NCBI GenBank assembly: GCA_900457075.1
Contig: UGYN01000002.1
Span: 4,340,001 to 4,404,000 of the forward strand
DNA: 64,000 nt
From: Serratia quinivorans
GTDB lineage: Bacteria; Pseudomonadota; Gammaproteobacteria; Enterobacterales; Enterobacteriaceae
Direction: 5' to 3'
Made by a program: the position numbers and the translations under genes. The notes below the pieces were generated by a model. That model saw only the letters and a program-made list of their open reading frames with translations. It was not told the DNA's origin and ran no database searches. This document shows positions 9,479 to 21,964 of this stretch, in pieces (position 1 is the first letter of the stretch; every line of letters starts with the position of its first letter).

Positions 9479-10369
9479 TCAACCCGGCCCCTCGCTTCCT
9501 GCCGCCAACAAAGGAACCAGGATGTCGCTAATGGGGGTAGGAATACCCTGCGCATGACCATAACGCTGCACGACGCCGTTGCGTATCTCCCATTCCAGCG
9601 GGCGATTGGCCTGGCGATCGGCGAGAATGGAGGTACCTAAGTCCGCAGGCGCACGATGAAAACCGTCAACGATCTCCTGGGGAACGTTATCGCTAAGTAC
9701 CGCACCTTCGGCACGTGCGACAGTCAGACATTCATGCAAATAAGCCAGCGCCAGTTTCGTGATATCCCCGCGTGAGAACATTCCCGCACGGCGGTTTGCA
9801 AGAACCATCAGGCCCGCGACCGCATTCTGCAATAGTTTGCGCCAGGCGATCGAGAGGAAATCGGATGACAACTCAACGCTGCAGCGGCTACCGCTGAGCG
9901 CATCAACGACCCGTTTTACCTGCGGCACATCCGGGAGTGTCAAACGCGGTTTAGCCCGCAGGCGGACAGAGGAGTCTGGTTCGCGCTGTGCCGGGAACCA
10001 TACGACTGAAGGCAGTACCGTTGCTCCGTTAACATAGGGTTCCAACAGAGTTTTCTGTTCGACACCGTTTTGCAGCGCACACACGACAGTGTTTTCATCG
10101 CATAACGCGGCAAGCCAATTGGCGCTCTCAGCCACCTGGGTCGTTTTCACCGCCACAAAGACCAGATCGAAGGGTTGGGTGCTGGTCGGCGGCCTGCTCA
10201 ATACCGGGCCAGGAACCACCACTTCACCTTCATCGTGCCGCAGAATTAATTGTGGGTGCGCGGTGCGTCCGCAAAGCAGTGGCGTGCGGCCAACTTCATG
10301 CAGTGCAGCAGCGATAGTGGTACCAATCGCACCTGGACCAATCAGAGCAATAGTAGGGGAGTCAGGCAT
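9479..10369 (-). CDS. ketopantoate reductase family protein (PanE/ApbA-like)
   Basis: A 296-residue two-domain dehydrogenase. The N-terminal Rossmann fold has IALIGPGAIGTTIAAAL, LVFVAVKTTQ follows, and then CALQNGVEQ. The C-terminal helical domain has the conserved lysine region IAWRKLLQNAV. This is the 2-dehydropantoate 2-reductase superfamily, but the protein is probably not the housekeeping PanE because it stands alone in an accessory region. I chose the ATG at 10369 because AGGAGG lies 8 bp before it. Its start is close to the stop of a permease remnant, suggesting it was once the second gene of an operon. Confidence 0.82.
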   Translation of the reverse strand: MPDSPTIALIGPGAIGTTIAAALHEVGRTPLLCGRTAHPQLILRHDEGEVVVPGPVLSRPPTSTQPFDLVFVAVKTTQVAESANWLAALCDENTVVCALQNGVEQKTLLEPYVNGATVLPSVVWFPAQREPDSSVRLRAKPRLTLPDVPQVKRVVDALSGSRCSVELSSDFLSIAWRKLLQNAVAGLMVLANRRAGMFSRGDITKLALAYLHECLTVARAEGAVLSDNVPQEIVDGFHRAPADLGTSILADRQANRPLEWEIRNGVVQRYGHAQGIPTPISDILVPLLAAGSEGPG

Positions 10370-10389
10370 TTCAAGTCCTCCTGTTATCG

Positions 10390-10533
10390 TCAATCCATCA
10401 ACAGCGTGCCGGTAGCACTCACCGTGCTCGCCAGTATTTTGCTGAACGTGAGTATTTCACCGAGAAACAGATAACCCAGGACTGCGGCAAACAGCAAGCT
10501 GATTTCGTGTCGTAGCGATACGGCACTTGATCG
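10390..10533 (-). pseudogene. C-terminal remnant of an EamA-family (DMT) permease
   Basis: On the minus strand, bases 10533-10390 read SSAVSLRHEISLLFAAVLG, then YLFLGE and about 20 more residues, ending with a stop at 10390-10392. This is the end of the last EamA domain, with the typical hydrophobic helix and LGE motif. No start or upstream half exists; the reading is lost before tRNA-Asn. It looks like a permease gene truncated from its 5' end next to the tRNA. Confidence 0.65.
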
Positions 10534-10658
10534 CCTCTGGTAACCCACAGGAGAGCCTCACAGAGTCGTTGCTTTGGGATGTGTTGAGAATAGAAGGGAA
10601 AAATTGCTTAAAGCCAGGAGATGAGCATGTTTTTGCCTGGCATGGGATATCTGGAAAA

Positions 10659-10693
10659 GCAAAAAGCCCGCTTAAGTTTCCTTAAGCGGGCTT
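10659..10693 (-). terminator. rho-independent terminator of tRNA-Asn (copy 1)
   Basis: Stem AAGCCCGCTTAAG / CTTAAGCGGGCTT with a 4-nt loop, followed on the minus strand by TTTGCTTTT. An almost identical terminator follows the second tRNA-Asn gene at 58.8 kb. Confidence 0.85.
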
Positions 10694-10701
10694 CTCTAAT
10701 A

Positions 10702-10777
10702 TGGCTCCTCTGACTGGACTCGAACCAGTGACATACGGATTAACAGTCCGCCGTTCTACCGACTGAACTACAGAGGA
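10702..10777 (-). tRNA. tRNA-Asn (anticodon GUU), copy 1
   Basis: A 76-base cloverleaf on the minus strand with encoded CCA end. The acceptor stem is TCCTCTG / CAGAGGA, the T-loop GGTTCGAGTCC, and the anticodon loop CTGTTAA. A TATGAT -10 box lies just upstream within the repeated flank. The sequence appears identical to the tRNA at 58834-58909. Confidence 0.97.
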
Positions 10778-10890
10778 ATCGTTTGAACGGCCGGAATCAT
10801 AACGGGGTGTTGGCAGCATGTCAAAGGCGGATTACGCATTCTATGACTGTTTGCTTACAGAATGCGCAACCCGTTGAGCTTTTGGCAGAT

Positions 10891-14060
<3,170 letters not shown>

Positions 14061-14092
14061 ATTCAAGCTTGCAGGGGCGATCAAATAACCGC

Positions 14093-14779
14093 TTATTCTG
14101 GCAGGTTGGGGCGGTAAATCCGCTGCGGACGGCCCACTTTGCCGTAAATGATTTCTGCACGCAGCTGCTGGGCGGCGGTACAAAACTCCAGATAGCGGCG
14201 TGCGGTGGTCCGGCTTAGCCCCATTTTTTGCGCAACGCTTTCAGCGGTGTGGCTGCTGGAGGCGTGATCGAACAAGGCGCGGACTTTAACCAGCGTCAGT
14301 TCATCAATGCCCGCGGGTAGTGCCGCCTGCTGTTCACCGCGTGCGTAGGTGTTGAACATCTGATCGATGCGGTGCTGGCTAAGTCGCGCTTTGTCTTTCA
14401 GCGCCAGACGCCGCTGGCTAAAGCGCAGCAGCGTGTGGGCCAGACGATCATAAGCCAAGGGTTTGATCAGGTAATCGAACACCCCGTAACGCAGCGCTTC
14501 GGCCACGGTATCCATATCGCTGGCGGCGGTGATAAACACGATGCCGCCGGCATAACCACTCAGGGTCAGCTCACGCAGCAGCTCAATGCCCTGGCCATCG
14601 GGCAGGAAGTTATCCAGCAGGATCAGATCCGGTTTGAAGCGCTCAGTCATCATACGGGCTTGCGCCAGGGTACCGGCCAGCCAGATTTGCCGACAACCGC
14701 CGTTCTGCCGAATAAATTCCGCATGCATCTCCGCCAGCGGCGTTTCATCTTCGACGATTAGTATATTCAACCATTCCAT
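14093..14779 (-). CDS. citB: citrate-type response regulator CitB/DpiA
   Basis: A 228-residue response regulator. The receiver domain has acidic residues near 10-12, phospho-acceptor D56 (LILLDNFLPDGQG), and Lys in FDYLIKPLAYDRL. The C-terminal helix-turn-helix has LSRTTARRYLEFC, and it ends with VGRPQRIYRPN as in DpiA. Start at 14779, with GGGGAGA upstream. It is divergent from citC, as expected for the regulator of the citrate lyase operon. The sensor kinase (CitA/DpiB), normally encoded directly upstream, is absent here. Confidence 0.88.
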   Translation of the reverse strand: MEWLNILIVEDETPLAEMHAEFIRQNGGCRQIWLAGTLAQARMMTERFKPDLILLDNFLPDGQGIELLRELTLSGYAGGIVFITAASDMDTVAEALRYGVFDYLIKPLAYDRLAHTLLRFSQRRLALKDKARLSQHRIDQMFNTYARGEQQAALPAGIDELTLVKVRALFDHASSSHTAESVAQKMGLSRTTARRYLEFCTAAQQLRAEIIYGKVGRPQRIYRPNLPE

Positions 14780-15118
14780 AGTGAATCTCGTCTCCCCATC
14801 GTCTTTCAATATGCAATCAACATGCTAATAAAATGTAAGTTAATTGCCGCGTAAAATAAAGATTATCTCAATAATAAACACCATAAAAATAATTAAGTAA
14901 ATAAAGAACATTAAATAACTTATTAACCAGAGGTGGTTTGTGAAACAGGTCAATAATTGGCTATTTTTTTCTGATTACTATCGTTTAATCAAATGCGGGT
15001 CATGATTTTAACTGTTTTATCTTTATGGTTTTTAAGGTTTTAATTCCCCGTCGAAATGTTAATTGATGTTCGGTTTCTGTTTTATTTGTTATTTATTAGT
15101 TAACCCAGAGAGTGTGAT
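14780..15118. promoter_or_regulatory. divergent citB-citC control region
   Basis: 339 bases, very AT-rich compared with the flanking genes, between divergent citB and citC. AT-rich operators are usual for CitB/DpiA. A CRP-like site TGTGA-N6-TCAAT lies at 14939-14954 (good left half, imperfect right half), which would fit catabolite control of citrate use. No gene is seen in it. Confidence 0.5.
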
Positions 15119-16192
15119 ATGTTGGGCGATGCCATATTTGACCGAGTGAAAAGATCAGATCATAAAAATATTGCGCAGATTAATGCCTTCCTGCGGAGTA
15201 ACGATCTGAATATTGATACGACGGTTGAAATATTTATTACCGTTACGCAAAACGATAAGTTGGTCGCCTGCGGCGGCATAGCAGACAATATTATCAAGTG
15301 CGTCGCTATCAGCCCACAAATGCGTGGCGAAGGCTTGGCACTGCGGCTGGCGACCGAACTGGTGAATCTGGCGTATGAACGCCACCACACCCAGCTATTT
15401 ATCTATACCAAAATCCAAAATGAACCGCTGTTCCGCCAGTGTGGTTTTTATCCGATAGCCCAGGTACCGGGCATCGTGGTGCTGATGGAAAACAGCCCGT
15501 GCCGCCTGAAGCGCTATGCCGCCCAACTGGCGGGTCAGCGGCAGCCGGGCAAGCGCATTGGCAGCATTGTGATGAATGCCAACCCCTTTACCCGTGGTCA
15601 CCAATATCTGGTGCGCCAGGCGGCCGAAAAGTGCGACTGGCTGCACCTGTTTTTAGTCAAGGAAAACACCTCGCGCTTCAGCTATGAAGACCGGCGGCGA
15701 CTGGTGCTGGCAGGCACGGCAGACATTGCCAATCTGACGGTGCATGAAGGCTCGCAATACGTCATTTCCCGCGCCACTTTCCCTTGTTACTTCATTAAAG
15801 ATCAGGGCATTGCCGACGACTGCTACACCGAGATCGATCTGAAGATCTTTCGTCAGTATCTGGCACCCGCGCTGGGCATCACCCACCGTTTTGTCGGCAA
15901 CGAACCGTTCTGCGCGGTCACCGCGAAGTACAACCGCGATATGCGTTATTGGCTGGAAACCCCGGCGTTATCCAGCCCGCCAATCGCGCTGGTAGAAATT
16001 GAGCGTTTGCAATATCAGGGCACGGCAATCTCCGCCTCCTGGGTGCGCAAGCTGTTGGCCGCGGGTGATTTTCACGCCGCCGCGCCGCTGGTGCCACCGG
16101 ACACCCTGTATTACCTGCAAGATTTGCAAACGCAGCGCCGGGCCAAACCGGCGGCCACCCCCTTTGAATCCGCACAATCAGGTGAAAGATGA
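15119..16192 (+). CDS. citC: [citrate (pro-3S)-lyase] ligase CitC
   Basis: A 357-residue protein that acetylates the prosthetic thiol of citrate lyase, using acetate and ATP. It has an N-terminal GNAT-like part ([20 protein letters not shown], residues about 60-80) and a nucleotidyltransferase part with [13 protein letters not shown] (about residue 155) as the ATP site. First gene of the cit operon. Its stop overlaps the citD start by 4 bp (ATGA). Size and order match E. coli citC. Confidence 0.93.
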   Translation: MLGDAIFDRVKRSDHKNIAQINAFLRSNDLNIDTTVEIFITVTQNDKLVACGGIADNIIKCVAISPQMRGEGLALRLATELVNLAYERHHTQLFIYTKIQNEPLFRQCGFYPIAQVPGIVVLMENSPCRLKRYAAQLAGQRQPGKRIGSIVMNANPFTRGHQYLVRQAAEKCDWLHLFLVKENTSRFSYEDRRRLVLAGTADIANLTVHEGSQYVISRATFPCYFIKDQGIADDCYTEIDLKIFRQYLAPALGITHRFVGNEPFCAVTAKYNRDMRYWLETPALSSPPIALVEIERLQYQGTAISASWVRKLLAAGDFHAAAPLVPPDTLYYLQDLQTQRRAKPAATPFESAQSGER

Positions 16193-16497
16193 AAATTATC
16201 CGAGAAGCAATGGCCGGCACGCTGGAATCCAGCGATGTCATGGTGCGCATCGCCCCCGCCGAGGGGCCGGAACACGACCTGCTGATCGCCAGCAGCGTGG
16301 AAAAACAGTTTGGCGAAGCCATCCGCCAGACGCTGTTGCAGGTGCTGCAGCACTACCAGGTGGAGCCGGTGCAGGTGATGGTGGACGACAAAGGGGCGCT
16401 CGACTGCGTACTGCGGGCCCGACTGGAAACCGCGCTGATGCGTGCCTGCGACAATGGCCAACTGCCTTGGGGAGCGCCTAATGAAAACGCTGAATAA
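16189..16497 (+). CDS. citD: citrate lyase acyl carrier protein CitD (gamma subunit)
   Basis: A 102-residue protein. The conserved AGTLESSD near residues 9-16 carries the serine (S14) that receives the 2'-(5''-triphosphoribosyl)-3'-dephospho-CoA group made by CitG and attached by CitX. It overlaps citC by 4 bp and citE by 17 bp, indicating translational coupling. Confidence 0.93.
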   Translation: MKIIREAMAGTLESSDVMVRIAPAEGPEHDLLIASSVEKQFGEAIRQTLLQVLQHYQVEPVQVMVDDKGALDCVLRARLETALMRACDNGQLPWGAPNENAE

Positions 16498-17401
16498 ACA
16501 CCGCCTGCGTCGCAGCATGCTGTTCGTGCCCGGTGCCAACGCGGCGATGGTAAGCAATGCCTTTATCTATCAGGCCGATGCGCTGATGTTCGATCTGGAA
16601 GACTCGGTGATCCTGCGTGAGAAAGACGCGGCGCGGCGGCTGGTTTACCACGCACTGCAACATCCGCTGTATCAGGAAGTGGAAACCATTGTGCGGGTTA
16701 ACGCGCTGGATTCCGCCTACGGCCTGGCAGATCTGCAGGCGGTGGTGCGGGGCGGTGCGGACATTGTGCGCCTGCCGAAAACCGACAGCGCGCAGGACGT
16801 GGTGGACATGGATCGCGAGATTGCCGCCATTGAAGCCGACTGCGGACGCCCGGTCGGCAGCACCGGCCTGCTGGCGGCGATTGAGTCGGCGGCGGGTATT
16901 ACCCAGGCGGTGGCGATTGCCCATGCCTCACCACGGCTGATCGGCATTGCGCTGGGAGCGGAAGACTACGTGCGCAACCTGCGTACCGAGCGTTCTCCGG
17001 AAGGCATCGAACTGTTGTTCGCACGCTGTTCGTTGCTGCAGGCGGCGCGGGCGGCTGGCATTCAGGCGTTCGACACGGTTTATTCCGATGCCAATAACGA
17101 AGCCGGTTTCCTGCAGGAGGCGGCGCTGATCAAACAGCTCGGTTTCGACGGCAAATCCCTGATTAACCCCCGGCAGATCGAACTGCTGCACAACCTGTAT
17201 GCCCCCACCGCCAAAGAGGTGGCCCATGCCCAGCGGGTGGTGGATGCCGCCGCAGCGGCGGAGCAGGAGGGGCGCGGCGTGGTGTCGCTCAACGGCAAGA
17301 TGGTCGACAGCCCGGTGATTGAACGCGCACGGCTGGTGCTGCAGCGTGCAGCGCTTTCCGGCATCCGCGAAGCCTCGGTTCAGCATGGAGAGGAAGCATA
17401 A
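16481..17401 (+). CDS. citE: citrate lyase beta subunit CitE (citryl-ACP lyase)
   Basis: A 306-residue TIM-barrel lyase of the HpcH/HpaI family. It opens [15 protein letters not shown] and has [11 protein letters not shown] (metal-binding acidic residues, about 35-45). It cleaves citryl-ACP to oxaloacetate and acetyl-ACP. I chose the ATG at 16481 (GGGGAG 6 bp upstream), inside the end of citD. Its stop overlaps the citF start (TAATG). Confidence 0.93.
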   Translation: MKTLNKHRLRRSMLFVPGANAAMVSNAFIYQADALMFDLEDSVILREKDAARRLVYHALQHPLYQEVETIVRVNALDSAYGLADLQAVVRGGADIVRLPKTDSAQDVVDMDREIAAIEADCGRPVGSTGLLAAIESAAGITQAVAIAHASPRLIGIALGAEDYVRNLRTERSPEGIELLFARCSLLQAARAAGIQAFDTVYSDANNEAGFLQEAALIKQLGFDGKSLINPRQIELLHNLYAPTAKEVAHAQRVVDAAAAAEQEGRGVVSLNGKMVDSPVIERARLVLQRAALSGIREASVQHGEEA

Positions 17402-18906
17402 TGAAACGTCAACAACGACTGATGACCCTGAATAATTTGGCGGAGTTGCGCTGCTATCAGGCGTCTTCCAAGGCTAACCAGCAGGCGAGCAAACCCCGTG
17501 ATATCAAACGCTGCGACACGCTGGAACAGGCGGTGCGCCGCAGCGGGTTGCAGGATGGCATGACCATTTCTTTCCACAATGCGTTTCGCGGTGGCGATCT
17601 GGCGCTAAATCAGGTGATGGAAACGCTGGCGGCGATGGGGTTCCGTAACCTGACGCTGGCTTCCAGCTCGCTGAGCGAATGCCATGCGCCGCTGGTCGGC
17701 CACATCCGCAACGGGGTGGTGAGCCGCATTTATACCTCCGGCGTGCGCGGTCCGCTGGCGGACGCCATCTCACGCGGCCTCTTGGCCGAACCGGTACAAA
17801 TCCACTCCCACGGCGGTCGGGTCAACCTGATCGAATCCGGCGAATTGAGCATCGACGTTGCCTTCCTCGGGGTACCGGCCTGCGATGAGTTCGGTAATGC
17901 CAATGGCTACAGCGGCGAAGCCTGCTGCGGCTCGCTGGGTTACGCCAAAGTGGATGCCGACGCGGCGGGCACCGTGGTGCTGCTGACCGAGGCGATTGTG
18001 CCTTATCCGCATCATCCGGCCAGCCTGGCGCAGGATCGGGTGGATCTGATCGTTCAACTTGAGCGAGTGGGCGACGCCGACAAGATTGGTGCCGACGCCA
18101 CGCGCATGACCTCCAACCCGCGTGAACTGCTGATTGCCCGCCGGGCCGCCGAAGTGATCGCCGGTTCCGGCTACTTTACCGAAGGTTTCTCGCTGCAAAC
18201 CGGTACCGGCGGCGCTTCGCTGGCGGTGACGCGTTTTCTCGAAGACAAAATGCGCGCGCGCGGCATTCGCGCCGGTTTCGCATTAGGCGGCATCACCTCA
18301 ACCATGGTGGATTTGCATGAAAAAGGGCTGATTACCCGCTTGCTGGACGTGCAGAGCTTTGACCGTGCGGCGGCGATGTCGCTGGCGCGTAACCCCAATC
18401 ACATAGAAATCAGTGCCAATCAATACGCCAACTTCAGCTCGAAGGGGGCTTCAGTCGACAGGCTTGACGTGGTGGTGCTGAGCGCGTTGGAAATCGACAC
18501 CGGTTTTAACGTTAACGTGCTGACCGGTTCCGATGGTCTGCTGCGCGGAGCTTCCGGTGGCCACTGTGACACCGCAGCCGCGGCGCGGCTGGCGATCATC
18601 GTGGCACCGCTGGTGCGCGGGCGTATCCCAACGCTGGTCGAGCAGGTCACCACCTGTGTCACGCCCGGCTCCAGCATCGACATTCTGGTTACCGATCATG
18701 GTATTGCCGTCAATCCTGCTCGGCCGGAATTGGCGCAGCGGCTGCAAGAAGCCGGTTTGCCGGTGGTCAGCATCGACTGGCTGCGCCAGCGCGCGCTGCT
18801 GCTGACCGGTGAACCTGAGCCGATCGTCTTTACCGACAAGGTGGTGGCGGTAGTGCGCTATCGCGACGGTTCGGTGATCGACGTGGTGCATCAGGTGGCG
18901 GAGTAA
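17401..18906 (+). CDS. citF: citrate lyase alpha subunit CitF (citrate:acetyl-ACP transferase)
   Basis: A 501-residue protein that transfers citrate onto the acyl carrier protein, releasing acetate. It has glycine-rich CoA-transferase features, for example ETLAAMGFRNLTLASSSL and GFALGGITSTMVDLHEKG, and is close in length to E. coli CitF (510). It starts on the last base of citE and is followed 4 bp later by citX. No defect is seen. Confidence 0.93.
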   Translation: MKRQQRLMTLNNLAELRCYQASSKANQQASKPRDIKRCDTLEQAVRRSGLQDGMTISFHNAFRGGDLALNQVMETLAAMGFRNLTLASSSLSECHAPLVGHIRNGVVSRIYTSGVRGPLADAISRGLLAEPVQIHSHGGRVNLIESGELSIDVAFLGVPACDEFGNANGYSGEACCGSLGYAKVDADAAGTVVLLTEAIVPYPHHPASLAQDRVDLIVQLERVGDADKIGADATRMTSNPRELLIARRAAEVIAGSGYFTEGFSLQTGTGGASLAVTRFLEDKMRARGIRAGFALGGITSTMVDLHEKGLITRLLDVQSFDRAAAMSLARNPNHIEISANQYANFSSKGASVDRLDVVVLSALEIDTGFNVNVLTGSDGLLRGASGGHCDTAAAARLAIIVAPLVRGRIPTLVEQVTTCVTPGSSIDILVTDHGIAVNPARPELAQRLQEAGLPVVSIDWLRQRALLLTGEPEPIVFTDKVVAVVRYRDGSVIDVVHQVAE

Positions 18907-18910
18907 TCCT

Positions 18911-19459
18911 ATGGCTAGCCTTTCTCCCGAACTGGCCGCCAACCGCGCAGTCAGCCTGCCGGAATTGCTCACCAGCCGTGAATGCCGTCAGGCCCGCCAG
19001 CAGGCATGGCTGGCGCAGCATCAGTCCACCTTGCTGGTGCTGACGCTGGTGGTGCCCGGCGCGGTAAAAGACAGCGCGCTGACGCGCAATATCTTCAACC
19101 TGGGCTGGCAGGCGCTGCAACGGATGTGGGGCGAGCAGGGCTGGCACTGCCTGCAGGCCGAAACGCTGGCGCTGTCGACCGGCTGCGAGGGTTTTGTGGC
19201 GTTGCAGGCAGACGCACAGCGGGTGAAAGACTGCGCTATCCAGTTGGAAGTGCAGCAGCCGATTGGCCGACTGTGGGATATCGACGTGCTGGACTCACAG
19301 GGGCGCATTTTGTCGCGCCGCGATCTGGGGTTGGCGGAGCGTCGCTGTCTGCTGTGCAGCCAACCGGCCAAACTCTGCGCCCGTCAACGGCAGCACGGCA
19401 GTGAACAGCTACTGCAGGAAATGGAAAGGATGCTCAATGATGCACTCGCTACCCGCTGA
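18911..19459 (+). CDS. citX: apo-citrate lyase phosphoribosyl-dephospho-CoA transferase CitX
   Basis: A 182-residue protein that attaches the prosthetic group to CitD. The region LSPELAANRAVSLPELLTSR at the N terminus and GRLWDIDVLDSQGRILSRRD near residues 119-138 (acidic nucleotidyltransferase residues) are typical. GGAG precedes the ATG. The 3' end overlaps citG by about 23 bp. Confidence 0.92.
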   Translation: MASLSPELAANRAVSLPELLTSRECRQARQQAWLAQHQSTLLVLTLVVPGAVKDSALTRNIFNLGWQALQRMWGEQGWHCLQAETLALSTGCEGFVALQADAQRVKDCAIQLEVQQPIGRLWDIDVLDSQGRILSRRDLGLAERRCLLCSQPAKLCARQRQHGSEQLLQEMERMLNDALATR

Positions 19460-20321
19460 GCCGGTCAGCTATGCGCCGCAAACGAAGATCGGTGACTTCG
19501 CCCACGCCGCCTACCGCGCGCTGTTGGTGGAAGTGAATCTGACCCCCAAACCGGGGCTGGTGGATCGTCACAACAACGGGGCTCATCGGGATATGAACCT
19601 CGGGCATTTTTACCGTAGCGCCCGCGCCATTGGCATCTGGCTGCCGCGCTTTGTCCGCCAGGGCCGCAACGATGCCTTCCGCCCGGTGGCCGAGCAGTTA
19701 TTGCGGCTGCGGCCGCTGGGGCTGGCCTGCGAAAACCACATGTTCCAGGCCACCGGCGGCGTCAACACCCATAAAGGCAGCGTGTTTTCTCTCGGCCTGT
19801 TGTGTGCCGCCTTCGGCCGTCGTTACCAGCGACAACACCCTATTAACGCCAAAACCTTGTGCACCGAGGTGGCGGCAATGAGTCACGGGCTGGTAGCGCG
19901 TGAGCTGCAACAGCACAACGCGTTACAGACCGCCGGTCAGCGACTGTTTGCCGAACATGGCCTGAGCGGCGCTCGCGGTGAGGCCGAGTCCGGTTTTGAA
20001 CGGGTGATCAACGGCGCGCTGCCGCTGTATCGACAACGGCTGAACGCCGGCTGTGATGAGCAGACGGCGCTGATGGACAGCCTGCTGTGGCTGATGGCTC
20101 ACAACGATGACACCAACGTCGCGTCACGCGGCGGCATCGAAGGCTTGCGCTGGTTGCAGCAACGCGCCGCAGAGTTGTTGGCTAAGGGCGGGGCGCAGGG
20201 CGAGCAGGGCATTGATCGCCTGCGGCAGTTCGACGCCGAATGCATCACGCGCAATCTCAGCCCCGGCGGTAGCGCCGACCTGTTAATCGTCACCTGGCTG
20301 CTGGCGCAGTTAGCGAACTAA
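19437..20321 (+). CDS. citG: triphosphoribosyl-dephospho-CoA synthase CitG
   Basis: A 294-residue enzyme that makes the citrate lyase prosthetic-group precursor from ATP and dephospho-CoA. Conserved LTPKPGLVDRHNNGAHRDM (about residues 31-49) and ATGGVNTHKGSVF are present. Start at 19437 (or the adjacent ATG at 19440), with GGAAAGGA upstream, inside the end of citX. The C terminus SPGGSADLLIVTWLL is typical of the family. Confidence 0.92.
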   Translation: MMHSLPAEPVSYAPQTKIGDFAHAAYRALLVEVNLTPKPGLVDRHNNGAHRDMNLGHFYRSARAIGIWLPRFVRQGRNDAFRPVAEQLLRLRPLGLACENHMFQATGGVNTHKGSVFSLGLLCAAFGRRYQRQHPINAKTLCTEVAAMSHGLVARELQQHNALQTAGQRLFAEHGLSGARGEAESGFERVINGALPLYRQRLNAGCDEQTALMDSLLWLMAHNDDTNVASRGGIEGLRWLQQRAAELLAKGGAQGEQGIDRLRQFDAECITRNLSPGGSADLLIVTWLLAQLAN

Positions 20322-20350
20322 AAACAATAACCCGTCTTCAGGAGAATTTT

Positions 20351-21814
20351 ATGTCCGAAACCAAGGAAAAAGTCTGGAAAACGCTGGCACCGCTGCTGGT
20401 GTTGGCGATCCTGCTCTGGATACCCGCCCCGGAAGGGATGCCGCCGCAGGCCTGGCGTTACTTTGCTATTTTTGTGGCAATGATTGTCGGCATGATCCTG
20501 GAGCCGATCCCGGCGACGGCGATCAGTTTTATCGCCGTGACCCTCAGCGTGTTGAGCGCCAACTGGGTGCTGTTTGGTACGCAGGAACTGGCAGAACCGG
20601 GTTTTAAGGCCGGTAAAGAGGCGCTGAAATGGGGGCTGGCGGGGTTCTCCAGCACCACCGTGTGGCTGGTGTTCGGTGCCTTTATCTTCGCGCTCGGCTA
20701 CGAAGCCACCGGGCTGGGGCGGCGTATCGCGCTGTTTATGGTGAAGTTTATGGGCAAGCGTACCCTGACGCTCGGCTATGCGGTGGTGATCATCGATATC
20801 CTGCTGGCGCCGTTTACCCCGTCCAATACCGCGCGTACCGGCGGCACCGTGTTCCCGGTGGTGAAAAACCTGCCGCCGTTGTTCGACTCGTTCCCCAATG
20901 ACCCTTCCTCGCGCCGTATTGGCGGCTACCTGATGTGGATGATGGTAGTGGGCACCAGCATCAGCTCCTCAATGTTCGTCACCGGCGCGGCACCCAACGT
21001 GCTGGGGATCGAGTTCGTCAGCAAGATTGCCGGCGTGCATATCAGTTGGATGCAGTGGTTCCTGGCCTTCTTGCCGGTTGGGCTGTTGTTGTTGATTATC
21101 GCGCCGTTGATCTCCTATTACCTGTACAAGCCGGGCGTGACCCACAGCAGTGAAGTGGCAACCTGGGCCAATACCGCGCTGAACGAGATGGGCAAGTTGA
21201 CGCGTCAGGAAATCAAGCTGATTGGTCTGGTGCTGCTTAGCCTGTGTCTGTGGGTGTTTGGCGGTAAGGTGGTGAATGCCACCACGGTCTGCCTGCTGGC
21301 GGTATCGCTGATGCTGGCGTTGAATGTGGTGTCGTGGAAGGCGATCACCCAATATTCCAGCGCCTGGAACACGCTGGTTAACCTGGCGACGCTGGTGGTG
21401 ATGGCCAACGGCCTGACGCGCTCCGGCTTTATCGACTGGTTCGCCGAGACCATGAGCACCCATCTGGACGGTTTCTCGCCGAATATGACGGTGGCGGCGC
21501 TGGTGCTGGTGTTCTACTTTGCCCACTATCTGTTCGCCAGCCTGTCGGCGCACACCGCTACCATGCTGCCGGTGATCCTGGCGGTCGGCAAGGGGCTGCC
21601 GGGGGTGCCGATGGAGGAACTCTCGATGTTATTGGTGCTGTCGATCGGCATCATGGGCGTGCTGACGCCTTACGCCACTGGCCCGGGGGTGATCATCTAC
21701 GGCTGCGGCTATGTGAAATCGAAGGATTACTGGCGCATGGGCGGCATTCTCGGCGTGGTGTATATCGCCGCGCTGCTGATGATCGGTTGGCCAATCATGC
21801 GTTTGTGGCTGTAA
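20351..21814 (+). CDS. citT: citrate:succinate antiporter CitT
   Basis: A 487-residue DASS-family membrane protein, the same length as E. coli CitT. It has about 12-13 hydrophobic segments; APFTPSNTARTGGTVFPV and TPYATGPGVIIYG are the two conserved hairpin/substrate motifs. It exchanges external citrate for internal succinate during citrate fermentation. Last gene of the operon; AGGAG precedes the ATG, 29 bp after citG. Confidence 0.93.
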   Translation: MSETKEKVWKTLAPLLVLAILLWIPAPEGMPPQAWRYFAIFVAMIVGMILEPIPATAISFIAVTLSVLSANWVLFGTQELAEPGFKAGKEALKWGLAGFSSTTVWLVFGAFIFALGYEATGLGRRIALFMVKFMGKRTLTLGYAVVIIDILLAPFTPSNTARTGGTVFPVVKNLPPLFDSFPNDPSSRRIGGYLMWMMVVGTSISSSMFVTGAAPNVLGIEFVSKIAGVHISWMQWFLAFLPVGLLLLIIAPLISYYLYKPGVTHSSEVATWANTALNEMGKLTRQEIKLIGLVLLSLCLWVFGGKVVNATTVCLLAVSLMLALNVVSWKAITQYSSAWNTLVNLATLVVMANGLTRSGFIDWFAETMSTHLDGFSPNMTVAALVLVFYFAHYLFASLSAHTATMLPVILAVGKGLPGVPMEELSMLLVLSIGIMGVLTPYATGPGVIIYGCGYVKSKDYWRMGGILGVVYIAALLMIGWPIMRLWL

Positions 21815-21829
21815 GTTTTTGAGTTAATG

Positions 21830-21851
21830 GCGGCCATCTGCGGATGGCCGC
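21830..21851 (+). terminator. hairpin after citT
   Basis: Perfect stem GCGGCCATC / GATGGCCGC with a 4-nt loop, 16 bp after the citT stop. There is no T tract, so it may act as an mRNA 3' stabiliser as much as a terminator. Confidence 0.55.
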
Positions 21852-21867
21852 TGGGCAGACCTTTCCT

Positions 21868-21883
21868 TGTGATATCCATCACA
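21868..21883. promoter_or_regulatory. consensus CRP-cAMP site upstream of agp
   Basis: TGTGATATCCATCACA is an exact match to TGTGA-N6-TCACA. It lies 82 bp before the agp start and after the citT hairpin, so it most probably activates agp. Confidence 0.75.
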
Positions 21884-21964
21884 CACTTTCCCCGTTAACC
21901 TCTCCATCATAGCGAGGCAAACGCTAACACATTAAAAATAATCATATTCCTGGAGCCTCTGCGG

